Source: Rutidosis leptorrhynchoides (Eukaryota > Streptophyta > Magnoliopsida > Asterales > Asteraceae). Taken from it: a stretch of DNA of 64,000 nt. The stretch spans positions 314,153,501-314,217,500 of the forward strand of contig NC_092339.1 of NCBI RefSeq assembly GCF_046630445.1. Direction: 5' to 3'. Of the stretch, positions 23,636 to 41,000 are shown one piece after another. A program made the translations under genes and the position numbers. Within the stretch, counting starts at the first letter, position 1; each line of letters starts with the position of its first letter. Below the pieces are notes generated by a model. The model ran no database searches. It saw only the letters and a program-made list of their open reading frames with translations, and was not told where the DNA came from.

Positions 23636-24698
23636 GTTATTATTATTATTATTATTATTTTTACTAATAGTATTATCAGTACTATAAGTATCATCATTTT
23701 AATATATTATTATCATTACTATTATTTTATCCTATTATTATTATTATTATTGTAAAATAAAACAACTTTTTATTTAATATTATTTTATCAAATAACTATT
23801 AGTTATATAAAACTATATTTACTACATATAACATAACTATATTAATACTTTTATAATAAATATTAATAAATGCAACTAATTAAGTTATTAATGAAACACA
23901 TAATTAAAATAATAATTAAATCACTAATAATATATAAATTTGTTCGATTATAAATATATGTGTTAATATATATACTTGATATAGGTTCGTAAATCCGAGG
24001 CCAACCCTACATTGTTCAGTTGTTAAATGTCATCATATGTATTTTTACTACAAAATACATTAGGTGAGTTTCATTTGCTCCATTTTTAATTGCTTTTGCA
24101 ATATATATTTTTGGGCTGAGAATACATGCGCTGCTTTTATAAATGTTTACAAAATAGACACAAGTACTTAAAATACATTCTACGTTGAGTTGTACCACTG
24201 GCATATTTCCCTGTAGCTTGGTAACTACTATTTACATGGGTATTGTAAACGCGAATCCTGTTGATAGATCTATCGGGCCTGACAACCCCAACCGGACTGG
24301 ACGACCAGTATTCAACGGTTGCACAGTACTTCGTTTCAGTGACTACACTTGGTACAGTGTAGTGAGATTTCATAATAAAGGGAATATGCGACGTTGATTA
24401 AATGTTAAGTATGGTTACCAAGTGCTCAACCACTTAGAATACTTTTATACACTTGCAAGTGTACATATATTTATAAACGGAAATCTTGTGGTCTATTAAT
24501 ATATTGAAAAGATTGTTATGATAAACCTATGAACTCACCAACCTTTTGGTTGACACTTTTAAGCATGTTTATTCTCAGGTATGAAAGAAACCTTCCGCTG
24601 TGCATTAGCTCATTTTAAGGACATTACTTGGAGTCGATCATCGCAATGGGACCAAATGTTGATGACTTCGTTAAGATGGATAAGGACGGGTTATTACA

Positions 24699-25091
24699 GG
24701 TGGTATCAGAGCGTTAGTCCTAGCGAACCAGGTCTTGCATTAGTGTGTCTAACTGATAGTTGTTAGGATGCATTAGCTAGTCTGGACTTCGACCTTAGCT
24801 GCATATTATAAGTATTGTATATCATTCCTAGTGGAAAAATTTCCTGCTAATCATTCCTAAGTCTAGACATGCCTTACTGCCTTTATTGCATAGATAGTGT
24901 ATAGACAAATTTATATCTTAGCGTATCTATTACGGTAAACTTTGCCTGATATCTTTCGTAAATTTCTCCGTAATTTAAGGGATCCTGGTACTATATATAT
25001 CTAGGCATATTATGCATTGAGAATACCATCCAACCATCATTTGCTGTCACAAAGCTTTTCATACCAAAAATCTTTTCTGTGATCGCGTACG
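24699..25091 (+). promoter_or_regulatory. PBS and leader of E2
   Basis: The PBS TGGTATCAGAGC (24701-24712) matches initiator tRNA-Met. The next 90 bases (GCATTAGTGTGTCT, TTAGGATGCATTAG, AGTCTGGACTTCGACC) are shared with E1 4260-4345. The remainder up to the ATG at 25092 is AT-rich and unassigned. Confidence 0.8.
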
Positions 25092-25598
25092 ATGGCCTCT
25101 ACGAATCGACCAAGTTCTTCTGACTCCGAAGATAGCGTGACGGGAGCGCACCAACCGATCAACTACCGTGATTTCTTTAGAAAGTGGGGATGGGTTCGCG
25201 AAATACTTACCCTATGGAGAAATGAAGAAGGTACTCCATATCACTAGCCGAACTTACCACCTAACGTCGGAGTGCTTGACCCGCTCACCGGCGAACCTGT
25301 TCGCAACACCGTTTATACCCTTTTTGCAAGAATTTTTCATCTTGAGGCTACCATTAACGGAACTAGAGAAGATATCCGATCTCTACCTCACACTGATAAC
25401 CAACCAGGGTTAGTAGAAGAAGTTAAAGAACTCCGAGCTCGAGTGTTAACTTTAGAGAGCACGGTACACAATTTGCAAGCACTAGCAGTATCATCAACAC
25501 CAGTAACATCACCAGCCTCAGCACCAACAACACTAGTACCACCAAGAACAACATCCGCGTCACCAGCTTCGACATCTCATTCTGTACCTCGAGTATAA
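25092..25598 (+). pseudogene. Small ORF of E2 with one amber stop, unknown function
   Basis: A 169-codon frame from ATG 25092, interrupted by TAG at 25245-25247. The downstream part from 25272 is open to 25598. The product starts Ser/Thr-rich (MASTNRPSSSDSEDS), has RDFFRKWGWV, then a heptad-like stretch (VEEVKELRARVLTLESTVHNL) that suggests a coiled coil, and a Ser/Thr/Pro/Ala-rich tail. There is no zinc knuckle or capsid domain. It could be a remnant of an element-specific accessory or gag-like protein. It occupies the same first-ORF position as the acidic ORF of E1. Confidence 0.5.
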
Positions 25599-27944
25599 TC
25601 ATCGTTCTACATATCATTCTACATCGATTATCTTCGCTCGACATGGCGATTACATAATTTCTAAAGTTTTAGAGATTATGTAATCTAGTATTAACGATAA
25701 ATCAAATGAGTTTAATATCTTATTGACTCATTAAATCCATGATTACATCTGAAGAAAATATATATGTATATATGTTTTCATAAAGAATGTAATTAATAAT
25801 TCTTTTGTACAAATTGTTAATGGTGAAAATATTTTAACGGGTAGGTAATACCCGAGGAATATTTAGATTTCACATTGATAAGTTACACTGTACATTCTTT
25901 CAAATCTGATTCAACAGTCATTTACTATCCTATTTACATCTACAGATATACGTATCCATTCACCGCAGAATAATCATATTCATCCAATTTCATATTTAGA
26001 TTTTGATTTATCAAAAATCAAGTGGCTTAATGAAGGAAACATTTGACAAAATAAAATTTGTTAGAAACAAACAAATTAACTATGAGAAATTTTGCTAAGA
26101 ATCCACGCTAACTGTTCCTAGCTAATTGTTCCCAGCTAACTGATTACACTTTATTTATCGCAATTTAATTATCGCAATTTACATTCTCGCAATTTTATTT
26201 ATTGTCATTTAATTTCTGTTATTTACTTTACGCATTTTATTTATCGTCATTTAATTTCTGTATTTATTTTACGCACTTTAAATATCGGGATACGTATACA
26301 AGGTTTTGACATATCATATCGACACATCTATATATATTATTTGGAATCACCATAGACACTCTATATGCAGTAATGATCGAGTTCTCTATACAGGGTTGAG
26401 GTTGATTCTATAATAATATATATACTTTGAGTTGTGATCGAGTCTGAGACGTATACGGGTCACGACACGTATTAATTAATTCGAATATAATATAATAAAC
26501 TATATATATTACTGGACTGTTAACTGTGGACTATCGACTGTGGACTGATAACATTGGACAATTAAAATGAATTAAAATATTGATTATAACATATGAAACT
26601 AAACAATTCTTCAAGTTTGCCACTTGATTTCATCTTAAACCTCATTGTATCTCGACGATTACAATCAGCGTTCAAATCTATCATGATTCTTAAAAACACC
26701 TCAATCGAGAGGATAAACCAACCGCACTTCATCTACGGAAGAAAAGATTGATGCATATAGTTATGCACCTGAAAAACCCTCAGAAACTGAGTAAACGTTT
26801 GACACATACCTGTGCTAGTTCCTTTGGCGTTATTATTACCCAAAATAACTTTGCAATTCCTTTCCAAATTAGCCAAATTTTGTCACAGCTCCAGCAAGTT
26901 GATTTCGACTTTTCGTTCAAAACAACCTTATTATAACCTCGGAATATATGCGTACTCTTTTATTGTTACCGGAGAACCTTTTATATTTCACCATATTACC
27001 ATCAGCGTTTAATCATTTAAAAACATAATTCTCCTAAAACCACCTCGGATTGATAACCAAAGATTCAAATATCATAGCATTAAATGCAGAGGAAACAGAA
27101 AAAAAAAATTGTAGATGGTCTAAACGGCCAAAAGTTTGATGATAAGGAAGGGAGTGTTAGGAACACTCGATAGAAAATTTGGTACTGAAAAACAAATTGA
27201 GCAAACCATGAAGGAGACCAAGGCCAAATACCAGGACCATATCATATATTCAAAGAATTCAGGTAATTATGGATCCGATGAAACCTTCAACGAATATCTT
27301 GCTCCGTACTCATGTTAAAATCTTGCGAAAAATCTTTCTTCAACAACCATTGAACTTAGAATTCCCAAAATATCTATAAATCTTCTTGTCTGAAATTAGT
27401 TATCTCTTCATGCTATCTGTATTACATCATAAAGGAAACCATTTTAGTTTCTAAATTTCTTTAAAATTCGAGTTTAATTAGGAATTGAAGTATGAGTTAG
27501 TATAATATAATGACGTCAGGCCAACGTGATTATATTACAGTAAGTCATGCTGAGTTTCTAATGGGACTTGATGGTTCACAGATCATAACGTCATCATGTG
27601 CCATTATACATAACTCTTTCATTCTGCTTAACTTCCGAACATATCAATAAAATATATTATTGATAGTTCCATCCTCAGTAATCCTGGTAATTTAACCAAT
27701 CAAATCGTGCTATTACATTTTATTTCTGATTATGAGATTTTCTTAAATTCCTTGAATTCCGGAGATCCACCATGACTACGTCAAAAGTTAAGACGAAACT
27801 TTTCACTCTTTTGTGATAGCTTCACTCGTACGCTTCACATGATCGAATCGTTTTATCTATATTAATCAATAATGATAAAGCTCTAATTATCAACTCATAT
27901 TCGTCATGAAAACATTTTTATTGTTAGCTATGACGACCTCACAC
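25599..27944 (+). other. Non-coding internal region of E2
   Basis: No credible ORF. At 25832-25853 is a second PPT-like motif, TTTAACGGGTAGGTA, which forms the stem CGGGTA-GGTAA-TACCCG. 26100-27010 matches E0 1-985, including an E1-LTR-like module (26287-26475) and the antisense zinc-knuckle remnant (about 26860-26935). 27060-27320 matches E0 14150-14400. Confidence 0.7.
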
Positions 27945-27980
27945 AAATTTCGGGATGAAATTTCTTTAACGGGTAGGTAC
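27945..27980 (+). promoter_or_regulatory. Hairpin and PPT region of E2
   Basis: AAATTTCG-GGA-TGAAATTT (27945-27963): compared with E0 and E1 one C is a T, which would form a G-U wobble in RNA and keep the stem. 17 nt, ending AACGGGTAGGTAC, follow before the 3' LTR. Confidence 0.8.
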
Positions 27981-32182
<4,202 letters not shown>

Positions 32183-32187
32183 TGGGT

Positions 32188-33120
<933 letters not shown>

Positions 33121-34277
33121 CTCATCGCCACTCACTCGCACGGTTCACCACACGGTTGACTACCTCAACCGTACGAGTGAATGCCCACTCGTGCAAGTGA
33201 TGAAGAACAGTAGTAAAATTCAACGAATAATTGATATCATACCATCAAATCATGCTATTAAGTTACTCAAATAAGTTTATGATCTATTATGGGCAAGTTT
33301 ACCCAAAATCCCTATCAATAACAACTCACGTATGAGCGTAAAATGGAGCATACACGCTTCCGAATAACTTTGACCCAAAAATATTTTGAATTATTATTTT
33401 AAAACCTTAACATTAGAAAGTAAACTTCAAGACGATTCCAACGATAGTTTATTAGTCGAAAACGGAGTTACGGTTTGAAAGTTATGACCGAAACAAGTTT
33501 CCACAAATCTGACCGGTGCTCACACGCGTGGCTGAGGCCTCACTCGTGCGAGTGAGTCCTCACACGTGTGGTTGACCCTCAAAAGTGTGGTCACTTGTGC
33601 GGGTGACCTGTCACTCGTGTGGGAGCTGAAGAACAGCTCCAGCACGCTGTTTTCGCATTTTTGACCCAAAAACCCGATTTTTGCAAGTTCTAACACCAAA
33701 AGCACTTCAAATACATCATATAAACTATATAGCAACTATTTCTAACAACAATTAACACTTACAAACACAAAACATGAAGATTTAAGCTCATATTCATCAA
33801 AAACCCATTTTACACCCAAAACCCAATTCTTAAGAATTAAACCACGAATTCAAGCATACTAACCTGGATAGATGCTTACAAAGATGATATAATTCAGTTC
33901 CTAAAGCTTCACAAATCAATTTCAAGCTTGGATCAATTTAGGGTTTCAAGGTGAAAGAGTTTAGGTACGTTCTTGTTTAGGAATGTTCAAGAAAAAGGAT
34001 AAAAGAAGCTGATACATACACTCTTATATGTTAAAATATAATAACCCATTACACACGGGTATTTACCAGTTATATAATATCTTTCGTACTTAATTAGGCG
34101 GCTCTAACGGAGTCCAATTCACATAACGAAACATGTTCTGTGACCCTTGTCACAAAGCACACTTTATCCCATACACCACTAATTATGAAAACATAATTAT
34201 TAAAATCACTAATATTAATAAATTAATATTAACTAAGGATAAAAAGGTCATTTACTAAGCCCAGTTTGACAGTGTTA
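33121..34277 (-). repeat. Partial antisense LTR of another gypsy-type element, with reiterated CACTCGTGCGAGTGA word
   Basis: On the minus strand it would start at 34277 with TGTAACACTGTCAAACTGGG, a typical plant gypsy LTR start. Two blocks (33123-33205 and 33510-33640) contain many variants of the near-palindromic word CACTCGTGCGAGTGAG or CACACGTGTGG, each block ending in GAAGAACAG. Between the blocks lies an ordinary LTR sequence. The left part is cut off by the element ending at 33120. The minus-strand ORF 33520-33735 overlaps the word block and is not protein-like. Confidence 0.5.
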
Positions 34278-35690
34278 CAATCCAACACCACAACCACCTC
34301 TTTTCGACAGCTACACCTCAGCCACGCCCACAGGGAAACCCAATAACACTATCCCCGAGACCTAAATTTCCGAAGCGGAACAAGTCGACAACGTCGGAAA
34401 ACGACATCGAGCCCACCAGAATAGACACAACGACGAGGTAAATGGAATGAACGAAACTGCACGTGCAACCAACAAACGGATCAGATCGCAAAGCCGAACC
34501 ATGAAGAGACTAAGAAAAAATTCGCATATTTTCTGATTTTAAAGAACAACCACACAGCTTTAGTAACCGATACTCACCAACTACCACTAACAATTGTCAG
34601 CAGCATAGCAACCTCCAGCCACCGTTGGCCGCCACCAACGAAAACCGTGTCCCGCCAGTAGCAACCAACAACAACCATCATCAGCTCTAACGCTACCAAC
34701 AACCATCCATAACAGCCTATAACTAACAGCAACCCATCTCCTGGCCACAAAAAACAACCCACCTCCAAAATAAACCAACACCCCCGCAAAGTGGCCATAG
34801 AGTACCAAACAGTACTCGACTACTCGTCGCTTACAGCCACCAAGAAGAGGTGGCGGATTTGAGATACGACATTGACCCAGTAAACCAAACGGCCAACCTC
34901 AGCCACCCAAACGGAGAACAAAAACACTAAACAACCCTAAACTTACCGGATTGCAGATTTGGTAGGTAGCCCATACCAAATCGCCGCCTGCTCACCGAAA
35001 AATTGAACGGAGCGTGCTCAGCGACCCTACTCGCCGTTGTGAAGTCGGAGGTGAAGAAGGAGTAGTTAATATTGATTTTTACATAAAGCAGTTAATATTG
35101 ATTTTTTCATAACAATTATTAAAAATTAAAATTTTTTTTTACACAACCATAAGAGTTATCGTTAGAAACAAACTAATTATAATTATATACGAGTATAAAT
35201 TACTACGGAGAATTAGAAGAATTACTATGTTAGGGAAATGCCATGACACCATTGTATCAAAGTTGCACTTGCTCTAAAAGTTTTAAAATTAAATAACGTT
35301 TTGTCGTTGTCTCATACTTCGTTTATTTTTATTTTTCTAAGTTAACGAGGAAACCTTTATGAACGAGCACATTGGATCCTCTATAGAGGTTACATCTCGG
35401 GTAATCAAGCCCTTCGAGCGTTAAACCTGGTACCGGATGATTTGCGTATTACGCGTAAGATAATGTTAAATGTAGTTCTTAAAGCGTTTAAGCTCATACT
35501 AGTAATTGTTTTGTTGTATTTTGAGCAGTAACATCTGTAACAATTTATTTTTTCTTAGTAGAAAACGTCCATAAAATCTTCTACCTAGGAATTTAGGATC
35601 TTTTGATCCCAGTTTACCATTTTAATTTATAACTAGTTGTGGAGCCCTCGCATCGCACTAGTGGCTCCGTTTTGAATACGAGTTAAAAAA
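34278..35690. other. Unassigned intergenic stretch
   Basis: No gene recognised. 34280-35060 is GC-richer with many CAACCACC/ACCAAC phrases and small minus-strand open frames without domain features (34574-34808); it may be more LTR or captured UTR. 35060-35690 is AT-rich, with a duplicated TTAATATTGATTTTT phrase (35064-35108). Confidence 0.4.
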
Positions 35691-35694
35691 AAAG

Positions 35695-36065
35695 TCTTGC
35701 TCTATTTTGTAAAAAAAATAAAAATTTCGACATCTAACATTGAAGAGTTGTTCCTTTTGTGAAAGTTGCTTCTTTTAGCGTTGGGTTTTTTTTTTTTTTT
35801 TTTTTTTAAAGTTAGTTGATCTATTTTGTAAAAAATAATGTTTTTCGACATCTTTTGATAGCATTGAAAGGTTGTTCCTTTTATGAAAGTTGCCTCTTTT
35901 ATCGTTTAAGAAAAAAAGAAAAAAAAAAGAGGGAAAAAAAGTTAGTTGATTTTTTTGTAAAAATGAATTTTTTTTCGACATCTTTTGATAATATTGAAGG
36001 GTTGGTTCTTTTACGAAAGTTGCTTCTTTTATCGTTGGAGACAAAAAAAAAAGTAAAAAAAAAAG
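35695..36065. repeat. Three-copy tandem repeat, about 125 bp unit
   Basis: Units at about 35695-35810, 35811-35935 and 35936-36065. Each has TTGATCTATTTTGTAAAAAA, TTTCGACATCTTTTGATA, a GTTGTTCCTTTTATGAAAG phrase and CTTCTTTTATCGTT, with poly(T) or poly(A) runs at the joints. Copies are clearly diverged. Open frames here are low-complexity artefacts. Confidence 0.8.
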
Positions 36066-36347
36066 TAAAAAAAAAATAATGTAGCACAGTAGTGGCCCCT
36101 GTGGGTCCAACTGTTTGAGCGCAGTGTACAAGTGGGTAAAGCGTGGTAAGTGTTATTATTCAGTGGTTTTGGTTTTAGTAACGGGATAAATAATAATTTA
36201 GAAATTAGAATATAGGTATAAAGTGAGGGGTTTAATTTGTATTTTAATAAAAGTTAGGAGGTTAGTTTTGTGAAAAGAGGAAAATATAAATAGTACTATT
36301 CATAAGACAAATTTTGTATAATAGATTATGTTAATGTTAAAGTTAAG

Positions 36348-36466
36348 GGGGATGATTCTCACACACACTTTTTTGATCCTCACACACCTATTTCTAACAT
36401 TTTACTCTTCTAATAATACTCAATTGGTGTGTGAGGATCAAAAAAGTGTGTGTGAGAATCATCCCC
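36348..36466. mobile_element. Tourist-like hairpin MITE
   Basis: A perfect 41-bp inverted repeat: left arm 36348-36388, right arm 36426-36466, loop 37 bp. The arms start GGGGATGATTCTCACACACA. TAA lies on both sides (36344-36346 with one extra G, and 36467-36469), as expected for the 3-bp TWA target of PIF/Harbinger MITEs. The perfect arms imply recent arrival or gene conversion between the arms. Confidence 0.8.
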
Positions 36467-36624
36467 TAATGTTAATGTTAATGCAACTCAGACTTCATTG
36501 ACTTTGTACTAGTGGAGATGCTTCACACATTTCAATGAGTTTTAACTTACATATCAAAAGGAGGTGATAGTTTATGTATCACTAATTTACTCCGTATAAA
36601 ATGATTTATTTATACACTACCAAC

Positions 36625-37038
36625 CAAGGTTGCAAAATTCGCTATTCGGGGATTAATCGGTCGGGATTTTAGAAAGATTAATCGGCGATTCGGAGATTAA
36701 TCGGAGATTAATCGGATTGTAATTTATACATTTAAATATTAAATTTTAAAAATTATATGTGTAAATAAAGAAAAAAAACAATAAATATAAAAATAAACTT
36801 TAACATAATTGTCTACAATTATTCATTTTGCTCAAAAACTATAAAATTATAGTTTAAATTAATGTTAAAATGTTAACCATTTTTTACTTTGACCGACTTT
36901 GATTACCAAATTCAATTTTGACCCATCAATTGGCGTTGACCATTTAATTAAACGGATTTTTAGAAATCGGAACGGATTGCTCTTAAAAATGATTAATCGG
37001 GGATTAATCGGCGAGTAATCGGGTTTTTTGCAACACTG
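36625..37038. mobile_element. hAT-like non-autonomous transposon with GATTAATCGG subterminal repeats
   Basis: 414 bp with ends CAAGGTTGCAAAATTCG and, inverted, CAGTGTTGCAAAAAACC. The flanking 8 bp are CTACCAAC (36617-36624) and GTACCAAC (37039-37046), 7 of 8 identical, as for hAT target duplications. Six copies of GATTAATCGG, whose core GATTAATC is its own reverse complement, cluster at the two ends: four left and two right, plus decayed ones. No ORF. Confidence 0.75.
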
Positions 37039-37046
37039 GTACCAAC

Positions 37047-37858
37047 TATATTTTTAATAATTACACCCTATTTAATATAACATCGTAAAATCTATTTGGT
37101 AGTGTTTAGTCGAATCACATACTTTTAATTTACTATACTACGGATGCGCCACATACTTTATTGCTGCCTTGTTGGATTGAATTAGTCAATGGGACGTCAC
37201 TGATCGAAAGATTAGATAATCAAAGCAATCCTTGTTTAACAATGTTTGTTTACAGGCAAAAAATATATTTTTATTGAAAAATCCCCACTAGCAAGGTGCT
37301 AGGAAAAAAAAACAAATACTACAACTTACAATGGTTTCACTAGCCAATCGTCCCAACGAATAAAACAATTTTTTCTATTACAAAGTCAATTAAACGAAAA
37401 ATTGCGAATTGAATCGAATAAAAACTGCTTCTTCATAGACCGAGGAGTGAACCACAATGTGTGTGTGATGATACACTCATTCATTTTACATATCCAGGTA
37501 ACTTGCAACATAAATAATGCATCGCAAAAGATGCAAACGAGTTAACATCTAAAAAACCCCCCCAAAGGAGTGCACCACGGATGAAGACCATTATCGTGAT
37601 CGCAAGCCTACCACTCGTTCATCATGGAAATTTGGTCCGAAGACCGAACTCTTTCAAAAAGTGGGCAAACGACTCAATTTTGGGAGAAAGAGGCGGTAAA
37701 GATGCAAATTTTATTTTGCAAGAAAGATAGATCGTTATACGTCTAGAAAAAGGTTTTTAACATTTAAAAAAAATTATATACGCTGTGCCCCAGCCCAAAT
37801 TAGGTTGAGCCCAACCCAAATTTGTATTAACAAGTAAAGATGAAAAATCAGTTGATAA
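37047..37858. other. Unassigned stretch left of the LINE
   Basis: No ORF with recognisable domain. Ordinary AT-rich intergenic DNA with some possible old LINE 3'-end remnants (37240-37700), not established. Confidence 0.35.
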
Positions 37859-37875
37859 GGCCAAGGCGTGTTATT
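37859..37875. repeat. LINE target-site duplication, copy at the 3' (poly-A) end
   Basis: GGCCAAGGCGTGTTATT, identical over 17 bp to 44407-44423. It directly adjoins the poly(T) of the minus-strand LINE. Confidence 0.95.
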
Positions 37876-38062
37876 TTTTTTTTTTCGAAAAGCAAGAAGG
37901 ATTTAAAATTAACACAAGGCCATGCTATAGGAAGAATTGCAATGCACAATCCACCCCATAACACCCCAACAATACAAAGTTCACAATATTACATTATAAG
38001 GGTTGCAAAGAGAGCAACACCAAGAACAAGAATACAAAGAGACTAAACAAAAGAGAAGCAAA

Positions 38063-41000
38063 CTACGAATTAAGATACACACTCGGATCGTTTAGCCATG
38101 TTAGCCAATCGATCTTTTTGTTTCTCAACCTTTTTGAAACCCACTCAAAAGACTTCACTTGGATCTCATTTAAAGCTAACGGCCCGGACCATTGCTTTCC
38201 TCGAAAAACCATCTCATTCCGATTCTTCCATATTAGATACGCACATACCCATTCCACCGCTTGCCAAATTTTCGAACCAAGGATTGATGTTGAGGTTGGA
38301 GTGTTGCCCCGAAGAAGCTCATCTATGCTTAGATTGTTTAGGGGCCCGAAACCCCACCAACCACAAACACGATTCCAAACGTCCATCGCTTTATCACAAA
38401 ATATTAACGAGTGGTCCACGGTTTCAAGGTCATCATCACACAACGGGCATCTCACACTATGAAGGTCTATTCCCCTCTTGTCAAGTTCAATTTTTACCGG
38501 CAATCTTTTTTGTCTTGCACGCCATACAAAAACTTCAACTTTTTTTGGAACTAGATTATTTCGGATAGTTTCTTGCACATTGTTATTGACTGATAAGGAG
38601 TAAACATTCACAAGAGAGGTTAGAGCCTTAACAGTGAAGATACCGTTGTGAGCTAGAGACCATTCCCATGCATCGTTTCTGTTTCGATCAAACTTGTATC
38701 CTGCGATTAAACCAGTTAAAGTCTGCAGCTCGCCTTCGGTTCTAGCTGATGGAACTCGCAACCATTCCCAGCAACAGTTTGTGACGCCAGCAGCAGTCCC
38801 AATTCGATCAGCAACTCGTACAGTAGGGTTCTTTTCTAGTCTGTATAATCTTGGGAATAGGTTTTTGAGTTTATCTTCCCCGATCCATCTCTCGTCCCAG
38901 AATGTTGTTGATTGCCCGTTTCCCACAGTCTTCTTGAAAGAGTTCCTGAAGCTTATGCCTTTTTCCTCAAGCTCATTACCTGTTAACAAAATATCACGCC
39001 AAGTGGAGGGGTAAAAGGATCGAATGTTATCAACATCAAGATCCAATCCCCCACTAGGCCCGTACACACTACGGATAACTTTAACCCATAAAGAATCGGT
39101 TTCGGTATAAAACCTCCACCACCATTTACCCAACAAAGCAAGATTTTTACTTTTAAGTGACCCAATATTTAGCCCCCCATTCCCATAAGTATCTAAGATT
39201 AGATCCCAATTAACCCACGGAATTTTTGAATCCGTATCCGACCCGCCCCAAAAGAACATTCTTCTCACACACTCGAGTTGTTTTATCACACACGGTGGGG
39301 CACGGTAAAGCGAGAAGTAGTACAATGGAAGGCTACTAAGAACCGACTTGATAAGAGTTAATCGTCCTCCAAATGACATCGTTCTCATTTTCCAATTTGA
39401 GAGTCGGGATTTTATTTTTTCCACTACCGGTTCCCAATCTTTCATCTTTTTCATTCGGGCACCCATCGGTAAGCCTAGGTAGGTGAACGGAAAACAACCC
39501 ACTTGGCATCCGAAGATGTTTGCAATCAGACTAGTTTCCTCATTATTGACCCCAATCCCATACATACAACTCTTTTGAAAATTTATTTTTAACCCGGACG
39601 CCAAATCAAAACATTTAAGAAGGTTGTGAAGATTATGCACATTTGTTCGACTCCATTCGCCCATAAAGATAGTGTCGTCCGCGTATTGAAGATGGGAGAT
39701 AGGAACCTTGTCATTACCAACCTCTATGCCTTTAAAAAGTCCCCTATCCAATGCGGCTTTTGCCAAAATGTTTAGACCCTCCGAAGCAATGATGAATAAA
39801 AATGGAGATAAGGGGTCACCTTGGCGAACCCCACGGGAAGGTTTAAATTCGGATGTGGGGGACCCATTAACTAATATGGAGATGGAAGTTGAGCTTAGGC
39901 AAGAGAAGATCCATTTCCTCCATCTTGTACCGAATCCCATGCACTTCATAACATCAATCAAAAAATTCCAATTAAGGCAATCAAACGCCTTTTCAAAATC
40001 AACTTTAAAGAGAAAACCTCTCCGCTTTTTTGCTTTCAAAAAATCAATGCTTTCGTTCACGATTAGAGCCCCGTCAAGTATGTATCTACCTTTAACAAAA
40101 GCGCTTTGTTCCATCCCGATAATACCCGGTATGATAGTCTTTAGCCGATTGGATAAAATTTTAGCTATAATCTTGTAGTAGCTACTTATAAGACTAATAG
40201 GACGAAAGTCACCAAGCCCGACCGGGTTGCTCTTCTTTGGAACCAAAGTAACAAAGGAAGCGTTACAACCTCTTGAGAATTCTCCCCTATCCCAAAACCA
40301 TTTAATAGCCACAATGAGTTCATCTTTTATCAATTCCCAATACTTTTTATAAAAACTCATGTTAAAACCATCGGGCCCGGGAGCCTTATTACTACCACAT
40401 TCGAACACCGCTTCTTTAATTTCTTTGTCTTCAAAGGGTGATTCAAGAGCTGTTGCATGTGCTGTCGAAATGCTAGGGTAAATAAGCTCTTCCATTGATG
40501 GTCTATCACTATCAGGTTCATCAAAAATTGCCTTAAAGTGTTCAAAAACAGCCCCCTTAATATCTTTAGGATTGTTGTTCCAGATTCCATTTATATTAAG
40601 ACCTTTGATATTGCAATGGTTGTTTTTTCTTCGGATAATAGAATGGAAGTACCGGGTATTTTCGTCACCTTCTAATATCCATTTCACACGTGCTTTCTGT
40701 TTGAGCATGTCAACTTTAATTTTTTCTTTTTCAAGCCACTGTTTCCTGGCATCCCTCCAATTGTTTCTCTCGACATCACTCAGAACAGATGTTTCAGCCT
40801 TCAGTTCGAGACTGTTTGCCGTGGATTTAAGCACTTCGATTTCATCATCAAGGTTTATGAATTTTTTTCCGCTCCACACTTTTAAAGCCCCTTTAAGATT
40901 TTTCATTCGATTCCTAAAAGAACAGTCCTTTCTACTTTGAATGGGGCAATCAGTCTTCCACGCATCTAAAACAACTTGCTCGACATCATCACAATCAAAC

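Larger units (their letters stand above)
20366..24698 (+). repeat. 5' LTR of E2
   Basis: It starts TGTCACGACCCAGAAAATTTT and ends GGACGGGTTATTACA, 4333 bp. It is longer than the 3' LTR because it carries a Stowaway-like MITE (21729-21935), while its TTA microsatellite is shorter. The central part (21260-22680) is relatively GC-rich with many CCA/CAC-type phrases and small open frames duplicated in both LTRs, with no recognisable protein. Confidence 0.95.

Noticed and set aside
24185-24397. 70-codon ORF repeated at 31669-31881
   Set aside because: LTR sequence of E2 near the R/U5 end; no homology to a protein domain seen.
33121-33640. CRISPR-like array
   Set aside because: Words vary, spacing is irregular, spacers are not of equal length and the context is a plant LTR.
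35775-36131. 118-codon minus-strand ORF
   Set aside because: Phe/Lys-rich product of poly(A)/poly(T) runs in a tandem repeat.
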